Shown here: one piece after another, positions 54,020-63,485 of the stretch
How positions within the stretch are numbered: position 1 is the first letter of the stretch
How the letters are laid out: the number at the start of each line of letters is the position of its first letter
Source of the DNA: Thermocrinis ruber
Lineage (GTDB): Bacteria > Aquificota > Aquificia > Aquificales > Aquificaceae
DNA length: 64,000 bases
NCBI RefSeq assembly: GCF_000512735.1
Contig: NZ_CP007028.1
Coordinates: 806,001-870,000, forward strand
Direction of reading: 5' to 3'
The notes under the pieces: model-generated
Told to the model about the DNA's origin: nothing
Seen by the model: the letters and a program-made list of their open reading frames with translations, nothing else
Database searches by the model: none
Made by a program: the position numbers and the translations under genes

Positions 54020-55171
54020 GTGGAGCGTGATTATCCTTTTCCAGCCACCTGTGGGTATGCGGTTTTTGATATGATTTTTCAAATGCGAGTCAAAAAGGAG
54101 CTTTGGAGGAGCTACCATTGGCAAATTCAAAATAGAGTTAAAACTCAGGAGGAGCTTGAAAGGTTCTTAAGGCTTTTGCCAGAGGAAATTGAGGGCATAA
54201 AAAGAACGCAGGGAATATATCCTATGGCTATAACTCCCTACTATCTTTCTTTGATTGACCCCCAAGATCCGCAGGACCCAATAAGGCTTCAGGCTATCCC
54301 AAGGGCGGTGGAGGTGGATGAAAGGGTTCAGTGTCATGGAGAGCCCGATGCCCTAAGGGAGGAGGGAGAGATCCCCGGGCTTACCCACCGATACCCCGAC
54401 AGGGTCTTGGTGCAAACTACCACCTTTTGTGCAGTCTATTGCAGACACTGTATGAGAAAGAGAATATTCTCTCAGGGAGAAAGAGCTATAAGCGTAGAGC
54501 AGATAAAACAAATCACCCAATACATAAAGGCACATCCAGAGATTAGAGAAGTGCTACTCTCTGGCGGAGATCCTTTGACCTTAAGCTACGAAAAGCTTGA
54601 ACTACTACTTTCAGAAATCAGAAAAATCCCCCATGTGGAGATCATACGCATAGGCACAAGACTTCCTGTTTTGGCACCCCAACGCTTTTTTGACCAGAAA
54701 CTCTTGGACATCCTTGAAAAATACTCTCCCATATGGATCAGCACCCACTTTAACCATCCCAAAGAGATCACCCCAGAGGCACAGGAAGCAGTGGAGAACA
54801 TACTTCGCAGAGGCATACCCGTCTTAAACCAAACAGTTCTTTTAAAAGGTGTAAACGACGACCCCCAAACCATGCTTGAGCTTATGAGGTCTTTGATAAG
54901 GATCAAAGTAAAACCCCAGTATCTCTTCCATTGCGACCCTATAAAGGGCGCAGTGCATTTTAGGACTACCGTAGAAAAGGGCTTAGAAATAATGGATTAC
55001 CTAAGGGGTAGAATTTCCGGATACGCCATACCCACCTATGCCATAGACCTACCCGGTGGTAAAGGAAAAGTGCCTCTACTTCCTCAGTATCTTTTGGCAA
55101 AGGAAGGAACAAGGCATGTTTTTAGGAGTTGGCAGGGTGAGCTCGTAGAGTATGATATACAAGAGTTTTGA
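54020..55171 (+). CDS. kamA: Lysine 2,3-aminomutase family radical SAM enzyme
   Basis: The protein has up to 383 aa. The radical-SAM cluster motif is CAVYCRHCMRKR, and GGDPLTLSYEKLE, RIGTRLPVLAP and VLNQTVLLKGVND are typical of KamA/EpmB. PLP-binding and C-terminal zinc regions (HCDPIKGAVHFRT) fit KamA. It would convert lysine to beta-lysine. EpmB-like action on EF-P lysine is the alternative. The GTG at 54020 begins 16 nt after the last CRISPR repeat. ATG 54071 or 54083 (MRVKKELWRSYHW) are as likely, since none has a good ribosome-binding site. Confidence 0.92.
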   Translation: MERDYPFPATCGYAVFDMIFQMRVKKELWRSYHWQIQNRVKTQEELERFLRLLPEEIEGIKRTQGIYPMAITPYYLSLIDPQDPQDPIRLQAIPRAVEVDERVQCHGEPDALREEGEIPGLTHRYPDRVLVQTTTFCAVYCRHCMRKRIFSQGERAISVEQIKQITQYIKAHPEIREVLLSGGDPLTLSYEKLELLLSEIRKIPHVEIIRIGTRLPVLAPQRFFDQKLLDILEKYSPIWISTHFNHPKEITPEAQEAVENILRRGIPVLNQTVLLKGVNDDPQTMLELMRSLIRIKVKPQYLFHCDPIKGAVHFRTTVEKGLEIMDYLRGRISGYAIPTYAIDLPGGKGKVPLLPQYLLAKEGTRHVFRSWQGELVEYDIQEF

Positions 55172-55953
55172 TGGTAAAAAGTAGGCTTTTGGCACTGTTT
55201 TACTCCCTTAAGGAGATATTTTTGGGAGATGTTGGTCTCTATGCTTCCGCATTGACCTTAAGGTTTTTGATGGTAATCAGTTCTCTTTTGCTCTTTTTTG
55301 GATTTTTGGCGAGCTTTTTCCCTTTTCTAAACCAAGAGAAGATTACGCAGGTTATAAGCCAGCTTACTCCAACGTATGCAGAGGTGCTTATCAACAAGCT
55401 TCTGAAAATATACAAACACAGAGAAATAGGTTCTGTGTTCTCCTTTTTTATCTCCTACTTCTTTTTGGTAGGCTACGCCAAAACTCTCGCTAAAGCAATT
55501 TCTCGTGTTCTAAAGGAAGATATAAAACTCAAAGAAACTCTTCTTTGGATTTTTATTCCAGTTTATCTTTTGGGTTTTTCTGTGTTCATACTGGTAGGTT
55601 CTGCGGTCCTGTCCCTTCTTCAGTCTTTTATTCCCAAGAGCCTAAGCTTTGCCCTTAGTCTTTCTAAACTGCTCTTATTTTTGCCCCTTATATACTTTAT
55701 GTACTGGTTCTTTTTGAGAGACACCCTAAAGCCAATGCGTATACTGGAAACTTCCGTGCTTTTCCTTGTTTTCCTGATGCTCTTAAACTTCATCTTTGGT
55801 AAGTTTTTCATCAAGCTGATAGGTCTTAATCCACTGTACGCAGTTTTGGGTTCTCTGCTCTCTTTCTTGGTATGGCTTGAGCTTACCTTTTCCTTCCTCT
55901 TGGGTGCGATCATTTATGCCAAGAGGCTGGAGCCAAATCTCAAGGGAGGATAA
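55171..55953 (+). CDS. YihY/BrkB-family membrane protein
   Basis: This 260-aa polytopic protein has about six hydrophobic helices, with features of the YihY (UPF0761) family: ASALTLRFLMVISSLLLFFG at the first helix and PLYAVLGSLLSFLVWLELTFSFLLGA in the last two. Function is uncertain (older claims of RNase BN are not accepted). The ATG overlaps the kamA stop by one base, so it is in one operon. Confidence 0.82.
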   Translation: MVKSRLLALFYSLKEIFLGDVGLYASALTLRFLMVISSLLLFFGFLASFFPFLNQEKITQVISQLTPTYAEVLINKLLKIYKHREIGSVFSFFISYFFLVGYAKTLAKAISRVLKEDIKLKETLLWIFIPVYLLGFSVFILVGSAVLSLLQSFIPKSLSFALSLSKLLLFLPLIYFMYWFFLRDTLKPMRILETSVLFLVFLMLLNFIFGKFFIKLIGLNPLYAVLGSLLSFLVWLELTFSFLLGAIIYAKRLEPNLKGG

Positions 55954-55974
55954 ATCAGTTTATCTTATACATAT

Positions 55975-57651
55975 ATGCTTGAGCTTATAAAGTCTGCACC
56001 CACCCAGTGTGGAGTTTATCTCTTCAAGAAGGGCAACAAGGTCCTTTATGTGGGAAAAGCCAAGAACATAAGGGAGAGGCTGTTGCAACACTACAAGCAA
56101 GCCCAAGAGAACAAAAAGGAGTATGCCATAGTTAACAGTTCGGACCGTATAGATTGGATACTAACCCGCAACGAATACGAAGCCCTGGTGTTAGAGGTGG
56201 ACCTAATACAACTTCATAAACCCAAATACAACGTCCTGCACAAGCACGGTGGGGGCTATCCTGTCCTCCTGCTAACGGAGGATGAATTTCCAACCATAAA
56301 GGTGGTTAGAGGCTCCGAGCATGAGGGGAAGCTCTTTGGTCCCTTCTTCACCGCCAAGAGGGCCTACAGGGTAAAAAGGCTCATCCATAAGCTTTTTAAA
56401 CTTCGCACCTGCGACCCAATGCCTACTAGAGCCAGCCCATGCATGGATTATCACCTGGGGCTATGCAGTGGTCCCTGTGCAGGTCTGATTAGCAAAGAGG
56501 ATTATTCCTTGGCGGTGAAATCTGCCCAATCTATGCTCTCGGGGGAGGTCTCTGAGGTTCTACCAGAGCTATACCAGAGGATGGAAGAACATATGGAAAG
56601 GCTTGAGTTTGAAAAATGCGCCCTTATCAGAGACCAAATAAGGGCTTTGGAAAAACTCTCCTTGGGTCAGAGTGTAAGCGGACTCCCCTACCAGAGAGCA
56701 GACCTCTTTTACAGAATAGGCAGGCTCTTGGGAGTCTTTTTGATAAGGTCTTTCAAGCTGGTGGATAAGGAGGTTTTCCTTTTGGAGACGGAGGAAGAGT
56801 TGGAAGAGACCATTATAGGCTTTTACTACTCCAATCCATTGCCGGAGGTTTTGCTCTTGAACTTTGAGCTCTCGGAAGAGGTCAAAAGGTGGCTCTCGGA
56901 AAGAGGGAAGGTTGAGATCGTTCAAAAGATAGACCAGAGCTTGGAAGAGCTTGTCAAAGAAAATCTCCACCACTACATGCCACCAGAACTTTGGCAGGAG
57001 GAGTTCTTGAAAGTGCTAAAAATTCCTCCACCAAGGATCATAGAGGGCTTTGATGTTTCCCACTTTTATGGAGGCTATACGGTGGCATCCTGCGTGGTTT
57101 GGGAAGAGGGAACTATGAATAAAAAGAGATACAGAAGGTATCGGATAAAAACGGTAAATCAGATTGACGATTACGCCTCCCTGGAGGAGGTGCTGAGCAG
57201 AAGGGCAAGAAGGCTTAAGGAAGGGGAGGAGACCATGCCAGACCTGTGGCTCATTGACGGAGGACTCGGACAATTGAGCGTAGCCATTAGGGTAAGGGAC
57301 AGGTTTGGCTTGCCCATCAAGGTAGTTTCCCTCGCCAAGGAGGAGGAAATTCTGCTAACCGAATGGGGACAGAGGGTAAGACTAAAGGAACATCCTATAC
57401 TCTATAGAATTTTCGGACAGATTAGGGATGAAGCCCACCGCTTTGCCCTTTCTTACAACAGAAAGCTCAGACTAAAGGAGGGGCTAAAGGACATCCTTGA
57501 CCGAATAAAGGGCATAGGAGAGGTCAAAAAGAAGATCATTTACAACAACTTTGAGAACTTATATGAGCTTTTAAAGGCGGAGGACAGACACCTCAAGAAG
57601 CTGGGCATAGACCCATCCATAAAGCAGGAGATAGAGAAGTATTTGACTTAA
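55975..57651 (+). CDS. uvrC: Excinuclease ABC subunit C
   Basis: UvrC makes the dual incisions of nucleotide-excision repair. It has 558 aa, slightly short of about 600. The N-terminal GIY-YIG nuclease (CGVYLFKKGNKVLYVGKAKNIRERLLQHY) is followed by CMDYHLGLCSGPC, a UVR segment (MERLEFEKCALIRDQIRALE), and the RNase H-like C-terminal domain with DVSHFYGGYTVAS and DEAHRFALSYNRK. A helix-hairpin-helix tail (LKDILDRIKGIGEVKKK) ends it. Only weak ribosome-binding signals precede the ATG. Confidence 0.97.
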   Translation: MLELIKSAPTQCGVYLFKKGNKVLYVGKAKNIRERLLQHYKQAQENKKEYAIVNSSDRIDWILTRNEYEALVLEVDLIQLHKPKYNVLHKHGGGYPVLLLTEDEFPTIKVVRGSEHEGKLFGPFFTAKRAYRVKRLIHKLFKLRTCDPMPTRASPCMDYHLGLCSGPCAGLISKEDYSLAVKSAQSMLSGEVSEVLPELYQRMEEHMERLEFEKCALIRDQIRALEKLSLGQSVSGLPYQRADLFYRIGRLLGVFLIRSFKLVDKEVFLLETEEELEETIIGFYYSNPLPEVLLLNFELSEEVKRWLSERGKVEIVQKIDQSLEELVKENLHHYMPPELWQEEFLKVLKIPPPRIIEGFDVSHFYGGYTVASCVVWEEGTMNKKRYRRYRIKTVNQIDDYASLEEVLSRRARRLKEGEETMPDLWLIDGGLGQLSVAIRVRDRFGLPIKVVSLAKEEEILLTEWGQRVRLKEHPILYRIFGQIRDEAHRFALSYNRKLRLKEGLKDILDRIKGIGEVKKKIIYNNFENLYELLKAEDRHLKKLGIDPSIKQEIEKYLT

Positions 57652-57665
57652 GGAATATTAGAATG

Positions 57666-57697
57666 CCCCGCAGGGCTGGAAGCCCTTTGGGGTTGTT
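57666..57697 (+). terminator. Terminator after uvrC
   Basis: CCCC and AGGGCT pair with AGCCCT and GGGG around a GGA loop, then TTGTTT follows. It lies 15 bp after the uvrC stop and before the convergent thiC fragment. Confidence 0.75.
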
Positions 57698-57700
57698 TGA

Positions 57701-58130
<430 letters not shown>

Positions 58131-58152
58131 TTTTATCTTGAGGAAGGTAGTT

Positions 58153-58272
58153 ATGCGCTGTCATAAACCTACTATTTTGGAAGGCTTAACAGTAGGCAAG
58201 GCAAAGGAACGACGAAGTATGTGGGTAAACTGTTTAAGGATAAAAGAAAATGATCTTTTAGGAGGTGTGTGA
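58153..58272 (+). CDS. Possible 39-aa leader-like ORF coupled to hypC
   Basis: An ATG after GAGGAAGGTAG opens 39 codons (MRCHKPTILEGLTVGKAKER start) whose TGA overlaps the hypC ATG as TGATG. The position and coupling suggest it may be translated. I recognise no family. It could instead be untranslated leader. Confidence 0.35.
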   Translation: MRCHKPTILEGLTVGKAKERRSMWVNCLRIKENDLLGGV

Positions 58273-58514
58273 TGTGCTTAGCAATACCAAGCCAGATAGA
58301 GAAGATAAATGAGGACAACACAGCAATAGTTAATACAATGGGCGTCAGGCGTCTAGTTTCCTTAGAACTTCTTGGAGAACCAGTAAAGGAAGGCGATTGG
58401 GTACTAATTCATGTAGGTTTTGCAATTTCAAAGCTAAACGAAGAGGAGGCGCTAAAAGCCTTAGAGCTTTTTGAAGAAATTTTAGAAATGGAGGAGCAGT
58501 ATGAAAACTATTAA
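58272..58514 (+). CDS. hypC: Hydrogenase maturation chaperone HypC
   Basis: HypC carries the Fe(CN)2CO intermediate together with HypD. The 80-aa protein starts MCLAIPSQIEKI, and the essential Cys2 requires the ATG at 58272, not the GTG at 58269. It has the usual short beta-barrel and acidic C-terminus. AGGAGGTG lies just upstream. Its 3' end overlaps hypD by 14 bp. Confidence 0.96.
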   Translation: MCLAIPSQIEKINEDNTAIVNTMGVRRLVSLELLGEPVKEGDWVLIHVGFAISKLNEEEALKALELFEEILEMEEQYENY

Positions 58515-59625
58515 TCTGAAAGCGTTCAGGGATAGTGAAAAGTTAAAAGGTTTAGAATACAGCATAAAGAAATTCGTGGAAAAAATTGGAAGGACAATCA
58601 ATATAATGGAATTTTGCGGAGGACACACTCATACCATAATAAAGTATGGTATAGACCAGCTTCTGGAGGGGTATATTAGGTTCATACACGGTCCCGGATG
58701 TCCGGTGTGTGTAATACCCTCTTCAAGGATTGACTTAGCCATAGAAATTGCAGGACAAAAGGATACCATTCTTTGCACTTACGGGGACCTTCTTAGGGTT
58801 CCAAGCTCAAACAGAAAAACCCTTTTAGACCTGAGGGCGGAAGGATACGATGTGAGAATGGTAAATTCCTCCTTAGAGGCTTTAAACATTGCGCTCTCGG
58901 AGAAAGGTAAAAGGGTTGTATTTTTTGCGATAGGCTTTGAAACAACAACTCCCCAAACCGCGGTATTACTACTAAAGGCTAAAGAATTGGGTCTAAAAAA
59001 CCTATATGTAGTATCAAACCATGTTATAACACCCGCAGCAATACAGCATATACTTAATTCTCCAGAGATAAGGGATATTGGAAAGGTTGAAATTGATGCC
59101 TTTTTGGGCCCTGGGCATGTAAGCACTATAATAGGGACAAGACCTTACGAATATTTTTCAGAGGAGTTTTTAAAACCTGTTGCTATTTGTGGATTTGAGC
59201 CTTTGGACGTTATGCAAGGAGTGTGGTTGGTTGTTAATCAGATAGCAAGAGGTGAAGCGTATGTAGTTAATCAATACACAAGGTTTGTTAGCAGAGAAGG
59301 AAATATAAAAGCCCAAAAACTTGTATCAGAGGTTTTTGAACTTAGGAAAGTCTTTGAATGGAGAGGTTTGGGAATTGTCCCCTACAGCGCCTTAAAGATA
59401 AGAAAAGAATTTGAAGCCTTTGACGGAGAAAAATCCTTTGATGTAAAACTTCCGCCACCTAAGGAGCATCCAGCCTGCATATGTGGAAAGGTTATAAGGG
59501 GTGTGGCACTTCCCACCGAATGTAAGCTGTTTGGAACGGTTTGCACACCGCAGAACCCAATAGGCTCATGCATGGTATCTTCCGAAGGGGCTTGCGCGGC
59601 ATACTTCAAATATAAAAGGCTATGA
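58501..59625 (+). CDS. hypD: Hydrogenase maturation protein HypD
   Basis: HypD is the [4Fe-4S] scaffold on which the NiFe-hydrogenase Fe(CN)2CO group is built. The 374-aa protein has MEFCGGHTHTI, FIHGPGCPVCVIP, IGFETTTPQTA and GFEPLDVMQGV. C-terminal cluster cysteines appear in HPACICGKVIRG, CKLFGTVCTPQNPIGSC and EGACAAYF. It is translated from an overlap with hypC and overlaps hypX by 4 bp. Codon use is visibly A/T-richer than upstream genes. Confidence 0.97.
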   Translation: MKTINLKAFRDSEKLKGLEYSIKKFVEKIGRTINIMEFCGGHTHTIIKYGIDQLLEGYIRFIHGPGCPVCVIPSSRIDLAIEIAGQKDTILCTYGDLLRVPSSNRKTLLDLRAEGYDVRMVNSSLEALNIALSEKGKRVVFFAIGFETTTPQTAVLLLKAKELGLKNLYVVSNHVITPAAIQHILNSPEIRDIGKVEIDAFLGPGHVSTIIGTRPYEYFSEEFLKPVAICGFEPLDVMQGVWLVVNQIARGEAYVVNQYTRFVSREGNIKAQKLVSEVFELRKVFEWRGLGIVPYSALKIRKEFEAFDGEKSFDVKLPPPKEHPACICGKVIRGVALPTECKLFGTVCTPQNPIGSCMVSSEGACAAYFKYKRL

Positions 59626-61310
59626 GAATACTTTTCCTCTGCTACAGGTTCAACTCCCTGTCCCAACGACTCTATTGTGAACTGACTGAAAGGGGACATG
59701 AGGTGTCCATAGAGCTAGACGTCCATCCTGAGCTTACAATAGAAGCAGTTAATAATTACAAACCTGACTTAATAATTGCACCCTTTTTGAAACGCAAAAT
59801 TCCTCGCGAAGTATGGAGCAGGGTAAAAACCCTGGTAATACATCCAGGACCTCCCGGAGACAGGGGTCCTTCTGCGTTGGATTGGGCAATACTTAGACAG
59901 GAAAAAGAATGGGGAGTAAGCCTTTTGGAAGCAGTAGATGAATACGATGCAGGTCCGGTATGGAGCTACAGAACGTTTCCAATGAGGAAAGCCAGAAAAT
60001 CCAGTATATACAGGAATGAAACAACAGATGGAGCGGTTGAATCTGTGTTGGAAATCATAGAACAACTATTGGAAGGAAAAGAACCTAAAAAACTTTATCC
60101 AAAAGGAATATGGAATCCGAGGATGGACCAGTCTTATAGGTATGTAAATTGGTCCGAGGACCCAACGGGAGAAATTTTAAGGAAAGTTTATGCATCAGAC
60201 AGCCAACCCGGTGCTTTGGCACGGTTAGGGGATGATGAATACTATATTTTTAATGCTTATAGAGAAGACTATTTAAAGGGAAAGCCGGGAGAAATAATAG
60301 CGGTACGCGATGAAGCTATATGCATAGGCACTTTGGACGGTGCGGTTTGGATTACACATCTAAGAGAAAAAGGTAAAGATTCAATAAAACTCCCGGCAGC
60401 AAGAGTCATAGGGCATCTTCTGAAAAATATTAGAGAGGAGTCTATAAAACCCTGGGAGATTGTGGATTTTGCTACTTACAGAGAGATAATCTACGAAGAA
60501 GAGGGAGGGATAGGACACATATTCTTTAACTTTTACAATGGTGCCATGTCCACGGAACAATGTGAAAGACTTTTGGAAACCTTTAGGTACGCCAAGAAAA
60601 GACCAGTTAAAGCCATAGTGCTTTGGGGACAGGAGGACTTCTTTTCAAACGGCATGAACCTAAATACCATTGAAAATGCGGAAAGTCCCGCAGATGAATC
60701 TTGGAGAAACATAAACGCCATGGATGATCTATGCGAAGAAATACTCAGAACAACGGATAAGCTAACAGTAGCCTGTATGCAAGGTAATGCAGGAGCTGGT
60801 GGCGTATTCCTTGCTTTAACGTGCGACCTTGTGTATGCAAGGGAAAGTGTAGTGCTGAACCCTCACTATAAGAACATAGGGAATCTCTATGGTTCGGAGT
60901 TTTGGACATACACTCTACCCAAAAGGGTTGGTTGGGAAATGGGAAAGAAAATTATGGATAACAGAATGCCAATAAGTGCCAAGCAGGCTTTTAAAATAGG
61001 TTTGATTGACAAGGTCTTTAAAGGAACGCAAAAAGAATTTAGGGAAAAGGTTATCAGAGAACTCAAAGATTTTATCGACTCAAGGGATTATGAACTATTC
61101 ATAGAAAATAAAAAAACTCAAAGACTAAAGGATGAACTACAAAAACCTCTTTCTGAATACAGGAAAGAAGAGCTTGAAATGATGAAGTTAAACTTTTACG
61201 GTTTTGACCCAAGCTATCACGTGGCACGATACTATTTTGTTAGAAGAATACCACCCTTTAGAACTCCTCCATACCTTGCTATTCATCGCAGACTAAAATC
61301 TAAGCCTTAA
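59622..61310 (+). CDS. hypX: Hydrogenase maturation factor HypX
   Basis: HypX supplies the CO ligand of NiFe hydrogenases under oxic conditions from a formyl group on folate and CoA. The 562-aa fusion has an N-terminal formyltransferase-like domain (about 1-270, with VIHPGPPGDRGPSALDWAI). A C-terminal enoyl-CoA-hydratase-like domain (about 275-562) includes AIVLWGQEDFFSNGMNLN and QGNAGAGGVFLALTCDLVYA. Known HypX proteins, including the Aquifex one, share this layout. It points to aerobic hydrogen oxidation. The hydrogenase structural genes are outside the window. Confidence 0.95.
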   Translation: MRILFLCYRFNSLSQRLYCELTERGHEVSIELDVHPELTIEAVNNYKPDLIIAPFLKRKIPREVWSRVKTLVIHPGPPGDRGPSALDWAILRQEKEWGVSLLEAVDEYDAGPVWSYRTFPMRKARKSSIYRNETTDGAVESVLEIIEQLLEGKEPKKLYPKGIWNPRMDQSYRYVNWSEDPTGEILRKVYASDSQPGALARLGDDEYYIFNAYREDYLKGKPGEIIAVRDEAICIGTLDGAVWITHLREKGKDSIKLPAARVIGHLLKNIREESIKPWEIVDFATYREIIYEEEGGIGHIFFNFYNGAMSTEQCERLLETFRYAKKRPVKAIVLWGQEDFFSNGMNLNTIENAESPADESWRNINAMDDLCEEILRTTDKLTVACMQGNAGAGGVFLALTCDLVYARESVVLNPHYKNIGNLYGSEFWTYTLPKRVGWEMGKKIMDNRMPISAKQAFKIGLIDKVFKGTQKEFREKVIRELKDFIDSRDYELFIENKKTQRLKDELQKPLSEYRKEELEMMKLNFYGFDPSYHVARYYFVRRIPPFRTPPYLAIHRRLKSKP

Positions 61311-61893
61311 GAGCATTCCATATGTTAGTTGCAACTTCATGGGTGTATTCCATAAGCGGTTTTTCCAAAAGACCTTCGTTATGTAAAAACACCATACCAC
61401 CAAGGGTACCCATTATAGTTGTAAAAGCTGGGAAGAAGCTTTGATTTCTTAACTCACCCTTTTCTATACCGTCTGATAAAAGGATCATAACTTCAGCCAC
61501 CACTTCACCAACGCATGCAAAGCCCTCACAACCTTCCTTAAAAATCTCTCTATTTACCAAGAATACCCTCAGAAAGTAATTTATAAGCTCTGGTTCTTCT
61601 AAGGCAATCTTGAAAAATTCCTCCGTATATTTATAGATCTTTTCCTTGGTGCTTATATTCTCTTGGTTTATCTTTCTTAGCCTTTCTGCAACCCAATTTG
61701 AAACTGTTATCATAATTTCCTTTGCAAGTTCCTCTTTAGACTCAAAGTAGTTGTAAATATTCCCCACGCTCATATTCAAGGCCTTTGCTATATCTGGGAT
61801 TACCGTGTTGTAGTATCCCTTCTCCGCAAAGAGCCTACAAGCGGTTCTTATGATATCTAGCTTCTTCTTCTCTTTTAACAATCTTCTTCCCAT
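61300..61893 (-). CDS. TetR-family transcriptional regulator
   Basis: The 197-aa protein has the TetR N-terminal helix-turn-helix: LDIIRTACRLFAEKGYYNTV, then IPDIAKALNMSVGNIYNYFESKEEL. The C-terminal ligand domain is unassigned and contains a CEGFACVGEVV two-cysteine stretch. It converges on hypX with 11-bp overlap. It may repress the hyp operon through GAACAATTGTTC at 58111, but its own upstream sequence (TATAAT at 61911-61906) lacks that palindrome. Ligand unknown; nickel, hydrogen state or another effector are only guesses. Confidence 0.9.
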   Translation of the reverse strand: MGRRLLKEKKKLDIIRTACRLFAEKGYYNTVIPDIAKALNMSVGNIYNYFESKEELAKEIMITVSNWVAERLRKINQENISTKEKIYKYTEEFFKIALEEPELINYFLRVFLVNREIFKEGCEGFACVGEVVAEVMILLSDGIEKGELRNQSFFPAFTTIMGTLGGMVFLHNEGLLEKPLMEYTHEVATNIWNALKA

Positions 61894-61905
61894 AAGAAAA
61901 TATCT

Positions 61906-61911
61906 TATATT
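61906..61911 (-). promoter_or_regulatory. -10 box of the tetR gene
   Basis: TATAAT on the minus strand lies 12 bp before the ATG. The -35 match is weak. Confidence 0.5.
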
Positions 61912-61947
61912 ATAACTCTTTACACGCCAGGTGAGAAATTCAGATAA

Positions 61948-62103
61948 GCTGTGAGTCTCTTAGGAAGAAGTCTCGGCAAGAAGGTAAGGTTTAAGGAGAT
62001 GCAGTATGGCGTTTTGGTTATGGTAGTTTGCGATAGCGGAGGAATTGTACATAACCGAAGTTTCAAGTATGAAGGTAACTTCTTACCTCTCGTATTCCTT
62101 TGA
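61948..62103 (+). pseudogene. Possible transposase fragment
   Basis: A 51-codon stop-free frame reads GRSLGKKVRFKEMQYGVLVM, then VVCDSGGIVHNRSFKYEGN. The pattern of a V-G-R-S-lead, then VxDSxGxxxxxxxxxGN, recalls the middle of IS4/IS1634-type transposases. No start or end of such a gene is present. This is the only content I can suggest for the gap 61894-62176. Confidence 0.35.
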
Positions 62104-62176
62104 TCCATGTCTTGCTCACGCAATACACGTTTATAAACACACTGATGATAGAAGAGACTTATAACATTCCACCAAC

Positions 62177-62932
62177 TCAATGCAAATGATAGTATGGTTT
62201 GTCTTTATGCTTATGCACAAGCCCTGCGTTTATGAGTTTTTCCTGATCCTTAAGGAAAGCCTCCGCCTCGCCATCGTATATTATGCTCCCTCCTTCTCTT
62301 AGCACTATCAACCTGTTCCCTAACTCAGGTGCCAAGCTCAAATTATGCGTTGAGGTTATCGTTGTTACCCCTTTCAGCTCGTTTAGAAAATCTATTAACC
62401 ATCCTGTGCTTTTAGGATCCAAGTTAGCGGTAGGTTCATCAAGGAGTAAAACCTCCGGTTCAAGCACCAGCAAACATGCCAAACATAACTTCTGTTTTTG
62501 CCCACCGCTTAAAATAAAGGGTGGTTTGTTAAGATATTGTGTAAGTCCAAAGACTTCAGCCCAGTATAGAACACGCTCTTTTACAACTTTTTCCTCAAAG
62601 CCTAACTGCCTCAGCCCGAAGGCTATCTCATCATAAACCGTTGGATTAAAAATCATGGCATCAGGATTTTGAAAAAGAAGAACAACCTCTTTCCTAAAAG
62701 CCTTGATGAAGTTTTTATCCTTGAACGCATTTTTTTCTATATTCTTACCTTTGTAAAGATATGTTCCCTTAGTTGGGAATAAAAGTGCATTTAAAAGCTT
62801 AAGTAGTGTGCTTTTCCCAGATCCATTTATTCCCAAAACCACAATCCTTTCTCCTTTCTCTACCTTCAGGTTTATGTCCTTTAACACAAATTCACCGTCA
62901 TAACTAAACCAAACATTTCTTAACTCAATCAT
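62177..62932 (-). CDS. cbiO: ECF-type nickel/cobalt transporter ATPase
   Basis: This 251-aa ATPase of the CbiMQO type has Walker A GINGSGKSTLLKLLN, signature LSGGQKQKLCLACLL and Walker B VLLLDEPTANLDP. It pairs with the CbiQ and CbiM homologues upstream on the same strand. Because hyp genes are adjacent, nickel (NikO) is the more likely substrate, but cobalt cannot be excluded. Confidence 0.93.
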   Translation of the reverse strand: MIELRNVWFSYDGEFVLKDINLKVEKGERIVVLGINGSGKSTLLKLLNALLFPTKGTYLYKGKNIEKNAFKDKNFIKAFRKEVVLLFQNPDAMIFNPTVYDEIAFGLRQLGFEEKVVKERVLYWAEVFGLTQYLNKPPFILSGGQKQKLCLACLLVLEPEVLLLDEPTANLDPKSTGWLIDFLNELKGVTTITSTHNLSLAPELGNRLIVLREGGSIIYDGEAEAFLKDQEKLINAGLVHKHKDKPYYHLH

Positions 62933-63485
62933 AGAAACCCCTTGACTTCATAGCTTGATATAATTCCTCGGAAGTGCGAATGGATTTCTCAAAGAAGAAC
63001 TCTAGCAACCTGCTAATGAATACCATCTTTACATTACTGCCTATGTGCCCTATGGTCCTACTTTTTAAAGCGTTCTTGAATTCTTCAAAAAGCCTTAGAT
63101 AAGTAAAAATATGACTTGAGACTATTATCATTAAAAAACTAACACTTTTTGAAAAGTCAAAAACTTTATAAATGTTTATAAGTCTAAAAGCAATAAACGT
63201 AGCAAGGGCTATGGAAAAAGATCTTAAAGATATCATGACTAAGTATTCCCATCTATTTTGGCCGGACAATAGACCTATTAGAAAGTATGTGAAAGAGACC
63301 AAGAGGTTAAAAAGCAAACAAACATAAAATGCTTTCCTCAATATATCTATCTTTTTCTCTAAGGGTAAAACCAAAAGTGCCAGTAGAAGAAGGGATGTGC
63401 TCATTGCCAATATTTTTAAGGAAGAACCAAAGGAAAGGAGAAAAATAAACAAAAGATAGAAGCTAAAAAGTGCTTTATCTTTCAA
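62925..63485 (-). CDS. cbiQ: ECF transporter transmembrane subunit
   Basis: This 186-aa membrane protein has about four to five helices and the CbiQ family cytoplasmic helix with the Ala-Arg-Gly-like ALKSRTIG and AMKSRGFYD coupling motifs near the C-terminus. It links the ATPase to the CbiM substrate subunit. It is shorter than typical CbiQ (about 220-260). It overlaps both neighbours by 8-11 bp. Confidence 0.88.
   Translation of the reverse strand: MKDKALFSFYLLFIFLLSFGSSLKILAMSTSLLLLALLVLPLEKKIDILRKAFYVCLLFNLLVSFTYFLIGLLSGQNRWEYLVMISLRSFSIALATFIAFRLINIYKVFDFSKSVSFLMIIVSSHIFTYLRLFEEFKNALKSRTIGHIGSNVKMVFISRLLEFFFEKSIRTSEELYQAMKSRGFYD

Noticed and set aside
53083-54030. Open frames in array 2 with repeated LMYRVELK peptides
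   Set aside because: Same artefact of repeat translation.
61920-62180. 86-aa minus-strand frame between tetR and cbiO
   Set aside because: No family look. The opposite strand has a more protein-like transposase fragment, so the frame is probably a shadow.
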